Shown: positions 25,816 to 34,995 of the stretch, piece by piece
Layout: each line of letters opens with the position of its first letter
How positions within the stretch are numbered: position 1 is the first letter of the stretch
Source: Acholeplasma sp. OttesenSCG-928-E16
GTDB lineage: Bacteria > Bacillota_I > Bacilli_A > Acholeplasmatales > Acholeplasmataceae
Direction of reading: 5' to 3'
Assembly: GCA_030266845.1 (NCBI GenBank)
Contig: JAJDIT010000001.1
Location: 98,174 to 162,173 of the forward strand
Length of the DNA stretch: 64,000 bases
Made by a program: the position numbers and the translations under genes
The notes under the pieces: model-generated
What the model was told of the DNA's origin: nothing
The model's input: only the letters and a program-made list of their open reading frames with translations
Databases searched by the model: none

Positions 25816-28314
25816 ATGAAGAAAAAAATAGTTTCATTATTATTGATGGCTTTATTAGCGGTAGCCTTTATTGGTCCGAACGCTCAATATCAAGCTGCAG
25901 AAGGTGATTTAAAAGATTTTTATCCATATGAAAACGCAGCGTGCGTTGGATTAGCTGAAGAAGGTGCTCCAGCATGTAATGCTAGTGGGCTAACTGCTTC
26001 AAATTGGGTATTAGAGTATGATGGAGGACGATACCATTTCCTTGCTGGTTTACATTCTCGTATGTTAAGCCAATATGCAGAAGCAATCAACAGTAAAAAC
26101 GGTTTAGTGACTGCTACTGAAATCGGTGGATCTTCTGGATTTAATGCGTTTGCAACTCTTTATCACAATGACTCAGGTGTTGACGTAATTGTCCAAATTG
26201 ATGATGACCGTACTAAAATGACTGCTGTAAGACATGCTGTTTATGTTTACTTTGATGAAAATGGCGTTTTACAAATGGCTGAATATAACGTTCAAACTTT
26301 CTACTTAACTAATGAAGGAACAGAAGCTGCTCCAGATTATAGATTCTCAACTGCAGAAGAAATCGCTGCTATTCCTACACCAGCTGAAGGAGAAAGCGCT
26401 GTATTACCTGATGGAATGGTTAATTCAACTATTAGAATTATCAGAAGTGATAATGAAAGAGGTTATAAAGTAGAACCAATTACTTTCACTAAATGGACTT
26501 ATACTGGTTATAATCCTGAAGATGCAACTACAAAAGCATCAATCTTATTCCCTGATAAGACTGCTGCTGATGTAAATAACATTGAAATCCCTGCTGGATG
26601 GAATGTTATATCATTTGGTACTCGTGATAGAGCTTATGGTTATGCTCCAGAACAATCATCAATTCCTTGGGTTAATAACTTAGCTTATACAGTAGGTTCT
26701 GACAAGGTTGCTTGGATTGATTATCTAGCAAGACCAGCTTCATTTAGCTTATTATCAGCAATCGATGTTGATGCTGAAGCTAAAGGTATTCAAGGTATTA
26801 TTGATTATAGAGGTTCATTCTCATTAGTTGAACCAACTGCAAGTTGGACATATAAAGTTGTTGATCCAGACACTGGATTTGTATCTACAAAGACTGACAA
26901 ATTAGACTATAAAGTTGTTGTATCTGATGGAACAAATAGCGATACACTAACCTTTGCTTATGACTCAGCTGCTGATGCATATGTTAAGACTGGTGAAGTA
27001 ACTATAGTTGATACTATGGAATTCAACAAGGCTTATACTGTTACTTATTCTGCTGATCTACCAGAATCTTATGAAAGACCAGCTTCAAAAGAAGTAGTAG
27101 TTAATTACATTGTTGGTACTCTTCCTCCAAGATTCCACGGAGTAGAAAACAAGATTTATTCAGAATACGATTTTAATATTGATGTATTAGATGGTATTAC
27201 TGCTGATGATGGCGAAGTTAAAGCAGGTGTTGCTGATTTAACTAGTGATATCGTAGTTACTTACCCAGATGGATTTAACCCATATGCTCCAAAACCAGGA
27301 GTATGGATTATTGAATTATCAATTACTAAGAAAGTTGAATATCCTGCAACATTAACTGATATGAAGATTAAAGATGTATTAGTTACTGATTGGGATCCTG
27401 CTGACTATAATACAATTTACACTAGTTCATTTGGTACTAAGAAACTATTAGTTATCGATAATAACGAAGATTGGCAAGCTCAACTTGCATCAGGTTTCCA
27501 CTTTGCATGGTCTGGTAATAGATTCCATATCCTAGTAATAGGAACTGATGGAAAAGTTAAGACTGGTGTTGCAAGAAGTTCTTGGATTACAGCTGACAAA
27601 CCTACTGGTGGATGGGCTGCATCATCTACATTAACATCGAATTTGGCTGCAATTACTCTTGCGGCTGGCGAATTTATCGTAGTTGGTAGAGACCTAAATA
27701 CAGACGGTGCTCCAAATTATGCAGTTTATGAAGAATGTTCAATTGCTGGCTTAAACTATGGTGACAAGGTTGAATTAATCGGTCTTCCTTATGAAGCTAA
27801 ATATGTTACTACAGAAACATCATTCAAACTTACTGTTGATGATAAGACTGCTCCAACTGTAGTTGTTGGAACAAACAGACTAGTTATCTACTCAAATGAT
27901 GTAACTAACTTAGACGATGCAATCAAAGCTAACGTGTTTGCAATTGATAATTCAGATGAAGAATTAGCAATCTACATTTCTAACAAACCTTCTGGAATGT
28001 CATTAAACAACCCAGGTGTATACCAAGGTGTTGAAGTAACTGTTGAAGATGCTGCTGGTTTAGCTACTAAAGTAACTTTCACAGTTGAAATTAAAGCTCC
28101 AAACGCTTCTGCTGGCGAATTAGAAGAAGAAAAAGCACAACTTGAAGAACAAATTGATGATCTAAACGATGCATTAAAGAATGCAAATGATAAGATCAAA
28201 GATTTAGAAGCTCTTCCTGCTAGTTTACCAGTTTGGGCATCAATCGTTATCTCTGTTGGTGCTGCTGCATTAGCATTCGGTGCTGCTTGGTTAGTTTTAA
28301 GAAAAAGAGGATAA
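25816..28314 (+). CDS. large membrane-anchored surface protein of unknown function
   Basis: An 832-residue protein with a signal peptide (about 1-28), a long beta-rich extracellular body without a family I recognise, an Ig-like segment near 740-780, a coiled coil (about 775-808, rich in E/L/K heptads), then a transmembrane helix and a short tail RKRG. There is no LPxTG. Its promoter is perfect consensus and its codons look strongly biased (many GCT, GTT, ACT), so it is probably abundant. AGGAGG lies before the ATG. Position between the amidase operon and the transporter operon, together with the shared operator type, suggests a role in envelope structure or capture of glycans, but function is unknown. 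Confidence 0.7.
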   Translation: MKKKIVSLLLMALLAVAFIGPNAQYQAAEGDLKDFYPYENAACVGLAEEGAPACNASGLTASNWVLEYDGGRYHFLAGLHSRMLSQYAEAINSKNGLVTATEIGGSSGFNAFATLYHNDSGVDVIVQIDDDRTKMTAVRHAVYVYFDENGVLQMAEYNVQTFYLTNEGTEAAPDYRFSTAEEIAAIPTPAEGESAVLPDGMVNSTIRIIRSDNERGYKVEPITFTKWTYTGYNPEDATTKASILFPDKTAADVNNIEIPAGWNVISFGTRDRAYGYAPEQSSIPWVNNLAYTVGSDKVAWIDYLARPASFSLLSAIDVDAEAKGIQGIIDYRGSFSLVEPTASWTYKVVDPDTGFVSTKTDKLDYKVVVSDGTNSDTLTFAYDSAADAYVKTGEVTIVDTMEFNKAYTVTYSADLPESYERPASKEVVVNYIVGTLPPRFHGVENKIYSEYDFNIDVLDGITADDGEVKAGVADLTSDIVVTYPDGFNPYAPKPGVWIIELSITKKVEYPATLTDMKIKDVLVTDWDPADYNTIYTSSFGTKKLLVIDNNEDWQAQLASGFHFAWSGNRFHILVIGTDGKVKTGVARSSWITADKPTGGWAASSTLTSNLAAITLAAGEFIVVGRDLNTDGAPNYAVYEECSIAGLNYGDKVELIGLPYEAKYVTTETSFKLTVDDKTAPTVVVGTNRLVIYSNDVTNLDDAIKANVFAIDNSDEELAIYISNKPSGMSLNNPGVYQGVEVTVEDAAGLATKVTFTVEIKAPNASAGELEEEKAQLEEQIDDLNDALKNANDKIKDLEALPASLPVWASIVISVGAAALAFGAAWLVLRKRG

Positions 28315-28328
28315 TAAATTAATAAATT

Positions 28329-28376
28329 GAAAGAGGCATACTAATTTAAAAAGGCATGAATGTGCCTCTTTCTTTT
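28329..28376 (+). terminator. rho-independent terminator after the surface protein
   Basis: GAAAGAGGCA (28329-28338) pairs perfectly with TGCCTCTTTC (28363-28372), followed by TTTT. Confidence 0.85.
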
Positions 28377-28384
28377 AATGTAAC

Positions 28385-28464
28385 TGAAAGCGCTTTGAAA
28401 AAAATATTCTTTATTTAAAAAAAGCGAATCTTGGTATGTATATAAAAATAAAATATAGTATAAT
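28385..28464 (+). promoter_or_regulatory. transporter operon promoter with upstream cre-like palindrome
   Basis: TGAAAGCGCTTTGA (28385-28398) contains a 10-bp perfect palindrome and differs from the cre consensus at one position. TTGGTA (28431-28436) and TATAGT (28454-28459) are 17 bases apart; TATAAT at 28459-28464 is an overlapping -10. The site lies well upstream of the -35, a position more typical of activation than of repression. Confidence 0.6.
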
Positions 28465-28510
28465 TATTATGAAATAATAAATCATTTAAAATTAGGAGGT
28501 TAAATTAACA

Positions 28511-30061
28511 ATGAAGAAATTATTAAGTTTTTCACTAATTGCTTTAAGCTGTCTTTTGATGTTTGCCTGCGGTGGAGATGTTGTCACTTGGAGTGGCGTT
28601 GAAAACAAGACCATCAATGTTGGCGATACATTCGATGCAAAAGCAGGAGTTAAAGCAGAAGACAAAGTTGATGGTGATATTTCAGATAGAATCACTGTTG
28701 ATGGATATGTTAATGCAAATGCTAAAGGCGATTACAAATTAACATATAAAGTTACTGGTAGTGACTCTAAAGAATATAAAAAAGAAAGAACTATCTCAGT
28801 TGCTGAGGGTTCTTCAGGAAATGCAACAACAATCACTATCATGCACGGTGCGGTTCAAGAAGTTGACCCATTCCATGCAAGTTACTCTGGTAAAAATGCA
28901 AGAGAAAAACAACTTAAACAACGTGAAGTAGAAGCACTTTATAATGTTAAGGTTGTTTACAAGCCATACGATCAAAGTGCATCTTGGGGAGAACCAAGAA
29001 CAACTGCAATCGTTAATGCTTCAATTAACGGAACACCGATGGCTGACATTTATTGGGTATCAAGCGACTGGATTGGAAAACTTGTAAAAGGTCAAGCTGT
29101 TGTTCCAGTTGATGATTGGATGTCAACTCATGGTTCAAACATTAATGAAATTTTTGAAAAAATTGGTGGATACCAAGATCAAATGTATGCATTTGAAACT
29201 GGTGCACCATATGCTGAAATTGGTCTATATTACAATGCAGCGTTAGTTAAAACATTAGGTGTTTCTAATCCAACACAAATGTATTTAGATGGAAACTGGA
29301 CTTGGTCAACATTCGAAAGTTGGGCAAAATCAGTTAAATCAGCTCTTGGTGAAGAACAATATGCACTTGGTGGAGCATATTCAGCATGGGCAGAAGCTTT
29401 AGTTCCACTAAATGGTGGTAGATTAGTTTCATTAGAAGCTAAGAGAGTTGCTTTCGCACAACAAGCAGCACTTGATGCTTATGATTATATTACTGGATTA
29501 AAAGATGCTGGTTTATTTGAACCTAGTGGAACATTCGATTCAGGTTCTGCTGCATGGCAAGCAGGAAATGTAGTAATGCATCCAGGTAGATTGTGGTTCG
29601 TTACAGCTCCTGATAGATGGGGTCAATTACCTTTCCAAGTTGAATATGTCCCTTATCCAATTAGTGATACTTACAAAGCAGGTGGTGGAGAACATATTTC
29701 TCCAGTAAGTGGAGTTTCTACTTATACTGTTGCTAGTGGGTTACCAGAAGGAAAAGCTGAATTAGCTTTCAAAGTTTGGAACGCATTACAATTATGGAAG
29801 AGTGCAGAAGATGGATTAGAAGAATTCACTGATGTCTTAAAAGCAAGATTTAATGAACAAACAAGTATCACTGCTTTCTTAAGTGTATACGATAAGATTT
29901 ATCTAGACGTTATGAACGCTCTTGGTATTAGTGCTTATGAAAGTAATGGATGGACAGTTAATATCATTGCCGGAATTAGAGAAGGTATAGCAAGAACTAA
30001 GATGGATGAAATAAAACCAGCCTATGAACTGGCTCTAAAGACCTACTTAGGAGAAGCATAA
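28511..30061 (+). CDS. ABC transporter sugar-binding lipoprotein
   Basis: Extracellular substrate-binding lipoprotein (516 residues). The lipobox ends LMFAC near residue 20. An Ig/DUF5011-like domain (about 22-97, with a GDISDRITVDG stretch) follows, then a family 1 solute-binding fold from about residue 105 onward. It should capture oligosaccharides for the permeases downstream. The gene has GGAGGT before its ATG and is separated from the next gene by a GC-rich hairpin lacking a T-tract, a common device for expressing the binding protein above the permeases. The ligand cannot be read from the sequence; peptidoglycan-derived sugars are inferred from context. Confidence 0.85.
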   Translation: MKKLLSFSLIALSCLLMFACGGDVVTWSGVENKTINVGDTFDAKAGVKAEDKVDGDISDRITVDGYVNANAKGDYKLTYKVTGSDSKEYKKERTISVAEGSSGNATTITIMHGAVQEVDPFHASYSGKNAREKQLKQREVEALYNVKVVYKPYDQSASWGEPRTTAIVNASINGTPMADIYWVSSDWIGKLVKGQAVVPVDDWMSTHGSNINEIFEKIGGYQDQMYAFETGAPYAEIGLYYNAALVKTLGVSNPTQMYLDGNWTWSTFESWAKSVKSALGEEQYALGGAYSAWAEALVPLNGGRLVSLEAKRVAFAQQAALDAYDYITGLKDAGLFEPSGTFDSGSAAWQAGNVVMHPGRLWFVTAPDRWGQLPFQVEYVPYPISDTYKAGGGEHISPVSGVSTYTVASGLPEGKAELAFKVWNALQLWKSAEDGLEEFTDVLKARFNEQTSITAFLSVYDKIYLDVMNALGISAYESNGWTVNIIAGIREGIARTKMDEIKPAYELALKTYLGEA

Positions 30062-30085
30062 TATTATAAATATTTAATTTGTTAG

Positions 30086-30108
30086 GTCCCTCCCGACAAG
30101 GGAGGGAC
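30086..30108 (+). other. GC-rich intercistronic stem-loop after the binding protein
   Basis: GTCCCTCCC (30086-30094), loop GACAA, GGGAGGGAC (30100-30108), with no T-tract. Probably protects the upstream message or partly attenuates the downstream operon. Confidence 0.75.
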
Positions 30109-30134
30109 TTAATAACTATAAGAGGAGGATTTTG

Positions 30135-33080
30135 ATGTCAGTTAAGAAAAAAGTGATCATAATACTTGGCGCGATACTATTAGCTATATTTTTATATGCT
30201 GGAATAGATGCGCTAGTCATTCAATTTAGTCGTGATAGCTTAAAATATAATATTGATAAGATCATAGTAGGAAGCCCAGCGGAGTATGCAACTCAAAATA
30301 CGGCGGATTATTATGATTATTTAGAAAGTAAGGAACAAAACTTCCCACAAGGAGTTACTGTTAGCATAGGCGGAGATGAAATGGTCTTTGCCACTGATTA
30401 TCTTGAAATAGCAGAATACGAAGGAAAACAAAACGTTCTACAAGTGGGCGAAGAGGGGACCGTCGAATATGAATTTCAGGTAAATGAAGCCGGATTCTAT
30501 CAAGTTTATTTGAATTACTATCCAATTCTTGGAAAAAGTGTAGATATCGAAAGAATCATATATATAAATGGGCAAATTCCATTTGAAGGCGCGAAGACAG
30601 TAACTTTTAAAAGAATATGGGGCGGAGAAAATGATGGAGAGATTAAACAGGACGTTGGCGGAAACGATATTAGACCAAGCCAAATTGAGACTCCTTTTTG
30701 GACCGGACAATATATTAAGGATTCGGTAGGTTATGTTGCCGATCCATATATGTTTTACCTTGAGAGTGGGAAAAACACCATTACTTTTGAGTCGGTTCGT
30801 GAACCAATACTAATTGAGTCAGTTGAAATACGCTCAGTTAGGTCATTACCAAAGTACGAAGAACTTAAAGCTCAATATGATATTTTAGGGTATCAAGTTG
30901 TAAATCAACCAATTCAAATTGAACAAGCAGAAGATTCAGATTATACAACATCACCTACCTTATATCCAATTAATGATAGAACAAGCGCAAAAACATATCC
31001 AAACGATCCAACTAAGATCAAGTTAAATTCGATAGGTGGTACTAACTGGAGAACAGCTGGTGATTTAGTTCACTGGTCTTTTACAGTTCCAGAAAGCGGA
31101 TTATATGCCATTAGCATGCGTTTAAAGCAAAATATTGCAAGTGGAATGGTAGTTAGTAGGGATATCTATATTGATGGAGAAATTCCTTTTGAGGAATTAC
31201 AAGGATATTGTTTTGTTAACAATAACTCATGGAGGATGCAAACATTAGGAACCAAGGATGATCCATTCTTATTCTATTTTGAAGTAGGTACCCATGAGAT
31301 AGCTATGGAAGTGACTCTTGGTCAATATGGACCACTAGTAGCACAACTTCAAAATTCAATGGATGCACTTAATAAATTATATCGAAGAATAATAATTTAT
31401 ACAGGTCCTCAACCGGATCAATATCGTGATTATGACCTATTAGATCGGATTAAGGATTTACTAGAAATCCTTGAGACTGAAAGAGATAATTTAACTAGAA
31501 TAAGAAATGATATTGTTAAATTAGGATCAAAGAGTGAGAAGACTGGAATTATTGACCAAGTAACCTTACAACTAAAAGATTTCTTGAAAAAACCAAATGA
31601 GATACATAAGAAACTAAGTAGTTTTAATACGAATATTTCTTCTTTAGGTACCTTAATTATTTTATTAAAAGAACAACCTATTGAACTAGACTACTTTGTA
31701 GTTCACAATCCAGAAAGTTCATTACCAGTTGCTAAAGCAAATTCATTTGAAAGCTTTGTATTTGGATTTAGAGCTTTTATAGCAACATTTTATATTGACT
31801 ATACTGCAATCGGAAGAGAAGATACTGGGGCATCTAATGCTACCATTGAAGTTTGGTTATCTACCGGTAAGGATCAAGCTAATATTTTAAGAAAGTTAAT
31901 CGATGAGTCATTTTCACCACAAGATAAACATGGCATTCAAGTTGACTTGAAACTGGTTAGTGGAGCGGCATTGTTGCCAGCGACTCTAGCTGGGAAAGGT
32001 CCGGATGTTTCTCTTTGGACTGGTGGATCAACACCTGTTAACTATGCGATGAGAAATGCCGCTTATGATCTTTCACAATTTGATGATTTCGATACTATAA
32101 CCAAAAGATTTAAAGAAAGTGCTTTAGTACCTTTTACTTATAATAAGTCATCTACCGAATCTGGTGTATATGCACTACCAGAACAACAAACATTCTTGAT
32201 GATGTTTTATCGAACTGATATTTTTAATGAGATTGGTTTAACTCCTCCAGAAACATGGGATGATATCATTAAGATTGTGCCAACTCTCCAAGAAAGAAAC
32301 CTTGAATTTTATTTACCGGTTCCTTCTTCAGAAGGTTCAACAACTGCTTTAGCACCAAACCCTATTTTCTCCTCTATGTTTTATCAAAGAGGTGGAGAGT
32401 TCTATGTGAATGGTGACTGGGAGAGTGGTTTCTCTGAAGGAACAGGACCAGAAGTGTTTAAAGAATGGACTCAGTTTTATACCGATTATTCATTCTCAGT
32501 AGACGCAAGCTTTATCAACAGATTTAGAAGTGGGCAAATGCCTATTGGTATTTCATATTACAATACCTATAATACATTAAGTGTTTTCGCGCCAGAAATT
32601 AGAGGTAAATGGGATTTCTGTTTAGTGCCAGGAACTAAAGTTACTGACGAAAATGGAGTGGAAACAATCAGAAGAGATACTGTTGCAAGTACAACAGGAG
32701 CAATGATACTAAGTGAGACAGATTATCCAGAAGAGTCATGGGAATTCTTGAAATGGTGGACATCAACCGAAACTCAAGTTAAGTTTGGTAGAGAGATGGA
32801 AGGTATTTTAGGAGCTGCTGCAAGATATCCAACTGCTAACGTTGAGGCGATGGCGCAACTTCCATGGACAGTTAAGGAATTGGCTATTTTAGAGGAACAA
32901 TGGAAATGGGTTAGAGGAATTCCAGAAGTCCCAGGAGGCTATTTAACTGGTAGACACTTAGATAATGCTTTTAGATTAGTTTATAACGAAAGAGCAAATC
33001 CAAGAGAAACGATATTAGACTATGTTGAACAAATAAATGCCGGACTCGCCGCTAAGCGGAATGAATTTGGGCTGGAATAG
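30135..33080 (+). CDS. membrane-anchored solute-binding protein with carbohydrate-binding-like domains
   Basis: A 981-residue protein with an N-terminal signal anchor (about 5-27), two similar beta-sandwich units resembling carbohydrate-binding modules (about 60-235 and 255-430), a helical insert (about 425-510), and a C-terminal family 1 solute-binding fold (about 575-975, with WTGGSTPVNYAMRN and typical W-rich ends). Fusion of a binding protein with glycan-binding modules on a tether suggests capture of long or polymeric glycans at the membrane. ATG at 30135 follows AGGAGGA; an in-frame TTG at 30132 is disfavoured. It is the second binding protein for two permease pairs, so each pair may have its own. 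Confidence 0.75.
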   Translation: MSVKKKVIIILGAILLAIFLYAGIDALVIQFSRDSLKYNIDKIIVGSPAEYATQNTADYYDYLESKEQNFPQGVTVSIGGDEMVFATDYLEIAEYEGKQNVLQVGEEGTVEYEFQVNEAGFYQVYLNYYPILGKSVDIERIIYINGQIPFEGAKTVTFKRIWGGENDGEIKQDVGGNDIRPSQIETPFWTGQYIKDSVGYVADPYMFYLESGKNTITFESVREPILIESVEIRSVRSLPKYEELKAQYDILGYQVVNQPIQIEQAEDSDYTTSPTLYPINDRTSAKTYPNDPTKIKLNSIGGTNWRTAGDLVHWSFTVPESGLYAISMRLKQNIASGMVVSRDIYIDGEIPFEELQGYCFVNNNSWRMQTLGTKDDPFLFYFEVGTHEIAMEVTLGQYGPLVAQLQNSMDALNKLYRRIIIYTGPQPDQYRDYDLLDRIKDLLEILETERDNLTRIRNDIVKLGSKSEKTGIIDQVTLQLKDFLKKPNEIHKKLSSFNTNISSLGTLIILLKEQPIELDYFVVHNPESSLPVAKANSFESFVFGFRAFIATFYIDYTAIGREDTGASNATIEVWLSTGKDQANILRKLIDESFSPQDKHGIQVDLKLVSGAALLPATLAGKGPDVSLWTGGSTPVNYAMRNAAYDLSQFDDFDTITKRFKESALVPFTYNKSSTESGVYALPEQQTFLMMFYRTDIFNEIGLTPPETWDDIIKIVPTLQERNLEFYLPVPSSEGSTTALAPNPIFSSMFYQRGGEFYVNGDWESGFSEGTGPEVFKEWTQFYTDYSFSVDASFINRFRSGQMPIGISYYNTYNTLSVFAPEIRGKWDFCLVPGTKVTDENGVETIRRDTVASTTGAMILSETDYPEESWEFLKWWTSTETQVKFGREMEGILGAAARYPTANVEAMAQLPWTVKELAILEEQWKWVRGIPEVPGGYLTGRHLDNAFRLVYNERANPRETILDYVEQINAGLAAKRNEFGLE

Positions 33081-33095
33081 GAAGGAGAAGTATAA

Positions 33096-34076
33096 ATGGA
33101 AAATACAAACTTAAATAATGCTTCTCTTGCTCTAGAAAAAGAAGCTCAAAAACAATTAAGAAAAGAAAAAAGAAGAAAAAGAAGAGAAAACACAATCAAG
33201 GAGATGAAAAAATATAAGCACAGTTATGTTATGATGGCTCCTTACATGATTTTATTTCTAATCTTTACTATCATACCGGTAGTGATGTCAATTGCCCTAA
33301 GCTTTACTTCATTTAATATGTTGGAAGCACCAAAATTCTTAGGGTTTACAAACTACATTAGGTTGTTTTTAGAAGATGATATATTCATTTTATCATTAAA
33401 GAATACATTTATATTGGCGATAGTCACTGGTCCAGTAAGTTATTTGTTAGCCTTCATTTTTGCGTGGTTGATTAACGAACTTAGACCAAAATTAAGAGCC
33501 TTTATGACCCTTATATTCTATGCACCTTCCATTTCTGGTAACGCATTTTTAATGTGGTTATTGATATTTTCTGGGGATGCAAATGGTTATTTAAATGCTT
33601 TCTTATTAAGAATGGGTTTTATTAATGACACAATCAAATTCTTAAAAGACCCTACTTATATGATGCCAGTGTTGATTTTAGTTCAGTTATGGCTTAGCTT
33701 AGGGGTAAGTTTCCTTGCATTTATTGCCGGGTTACAAAGTGTTGATAAGACTTTATATGAAGCAGGAGCGATTGATGGTGTTAGAAATAGATGGCAAGAA
33801 TTATGGTACATTACTCTTCCATCAATGAAGCCTCAATTATTATTTGGTGCTGTTATGCAGATAACGAGTAGTTTCTCGATAGCCGAGGTTTCGATGCAGC
33901 TCTTGGGCTTCCCGTCCGTTCAGTATGAAGGACACACGATCGTCACCCATTTAATTGATTATGGCTCCATTCAGATGGAGCTAGGATATGCATCAGCGAT
34001 TGCAACTATTCTTTTCATGATCATGATGGGGGCGAATATATTAGTTAGAAAAGTTTTAAGAAGGGTTGGTGAATAA
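33096..34076 (+). CDS. sugar ABC transporter permease, MalF type
   Basis: Inner-membrane permease of 326 residues with a basic cytoplasmic N-terminus, six or so transmembrane helices, and the EAA loop EAGAIDGVRNRWQELWYITLP that contacts the ATPase. It pairs with the gene 2 bases downstream. No ATP-binding protein is encoded anywhere in the window, so a shared MsmX/UgpC-type ATPase elsewhere is needed. GAAGGAG precedes the ATG. Substrate unknown; carried together with the large binding protein. Confidence 0.88.
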   Translation: MENTNLNNASLALEKEAQKQLRKEKRRKRRENTIKEMKKYKHSYVMMAPYMILFLIFTIIPVVMSIALSFTSFNMLEAPKFLGFTNYIRLFLEDDIFILSLKNTFILAIVTGPVSYLLAFIFAWLINELRPKLRAFMTLIFYAPSISGNAFLMWLLIFSGDANGYLNAFLLRMGFINDTIKFLKDPTYMMPVLILVQLWLSLGVSFLAFIAGLQSVDKTLYEAGAIDGVRNRWQELWYITLPSMKPQLLFGAVMQITSSFSIAEVSMQLLGFPSVQYEGHTIVTHLIDYGSIQMELGYASAIATILFMIMMGANILVRKVLRRVGE

Positions 34077-34078
34077 TT

Positions 34079-34984
34079 ATGGCAACAGCTAAAATGACGC
34101 CAGCGGCTAATTCAAATACAATTCCAAAGTGGAAAATAAAGAAGAAAAAGAGATTAAATAGATCAATAGGTGGAGACATTGCATTATTCATAGTCTTGTT
34201 GATTTTTGGTTTTTTTAGTGCGTATCCTTTGATTATGACTACTTCAAATGCCTTTAAGTCACTTGATGAACAGTTTGTCTTCCCGCCAACAATGATTCCT
34301 AGAAACCCTACTTTTGATAACTTTAGAGATCTAAATGAACTTATTAGTAATTCGTGGATTCCGTTTTCAAGATATTTCTTTAACACAATTTTGATTACTG
34401 TTTTGGGTACTGTCGGGCACGTAATTATCGCTTCTATGTGCGCTTATCCGTTAGCTAAATATAAGTTTCCAGGAAGCAAGATTTTATTTAACTTGGTTGT
34501 TTATTCATTAATGTTTGCTCCACAAGTTACCGCAACTGCTAACTATATTATTATATCTGGGCTAGGGTTGATTGATACTATTTGGGCACTCATTCTTCCA
34601 GTACTTGCTTCTAGTCTTGGGCTTTATCTGATGAAGCAATTCATGGAGCAGATCCCAATGGAGTTAATAGAATCCGCTAAGATTGACGGCGCAAGTGAGT
34701 ATCGTATTTTCTTTCAAATAGTAATGCCACTAGTTAAACCGGCTTGGTTGACCTTGGTTATTTTACTATTCCAAAGATTATGGACAAATAGTGGTGGTAT
34801 CTATATCTTTAGCGAAGAATTGAAACCACTATCTTATACATTGCAACAGATTGCTCAAGGTTCGATTGAACGTCAAGGAACGATCGCGGCAGTTTCATTT
34901 ATTATGATGATAGTTCCAGTAGCGTTCTTCATCTTATCGCAATCTAGAATCGTTGAAACATTCAGCCATTCTGGAATGAAATAG
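34079..34984 (+). CDS. sugar ABC transporter permease, MalG type
   Basis: Partner permease (301 residues) with six transmembrane helices, an LxPQ-free periplasmic region and the EAA loop ESAKIDGASEYRIFFQIVMP. The C-terminus ETFSHSGMK is characteristic of MalG-type permeases. It starts two bases after the MalF-type gene stop, indicating translational coupling. Confidence 0.88.
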   Translation: MATAKMTPAANSNTIPKWKIKKKKRLNRSIGGDIALFIVLLIFGFFSAYPLIMTTSNAFKSLDEQFVFPPTMIPRNPTFDNFRDLNELISNSWIPFSRYFFNTILITVLGTVGHVIIASMCAYPLAKYKFPGSKILFNLVVYSLMFAPQVTATANYIIISGLGLIDTIWALILPVLASSLGLYLMKQFMEQIPMELIESAKIDGASEYRIFFQIVMPLVKPAWLTLVILLFQRLWTNSGGIYIFSEELKPLSYTLQQIAQGSIERQGTIAAVSFIMMIVPVAFFILSQSRIVETFSHSGMK

Positions 34985-34995
34985 GAGGAAAACAT

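Noticed and set aside
25816..28314. Classical S-layer protein with SLH domains
   Set aside because: No SLH motif is visible; the protein is anchored by a C-terminal transmembrane helix, so only abundance is suggested.
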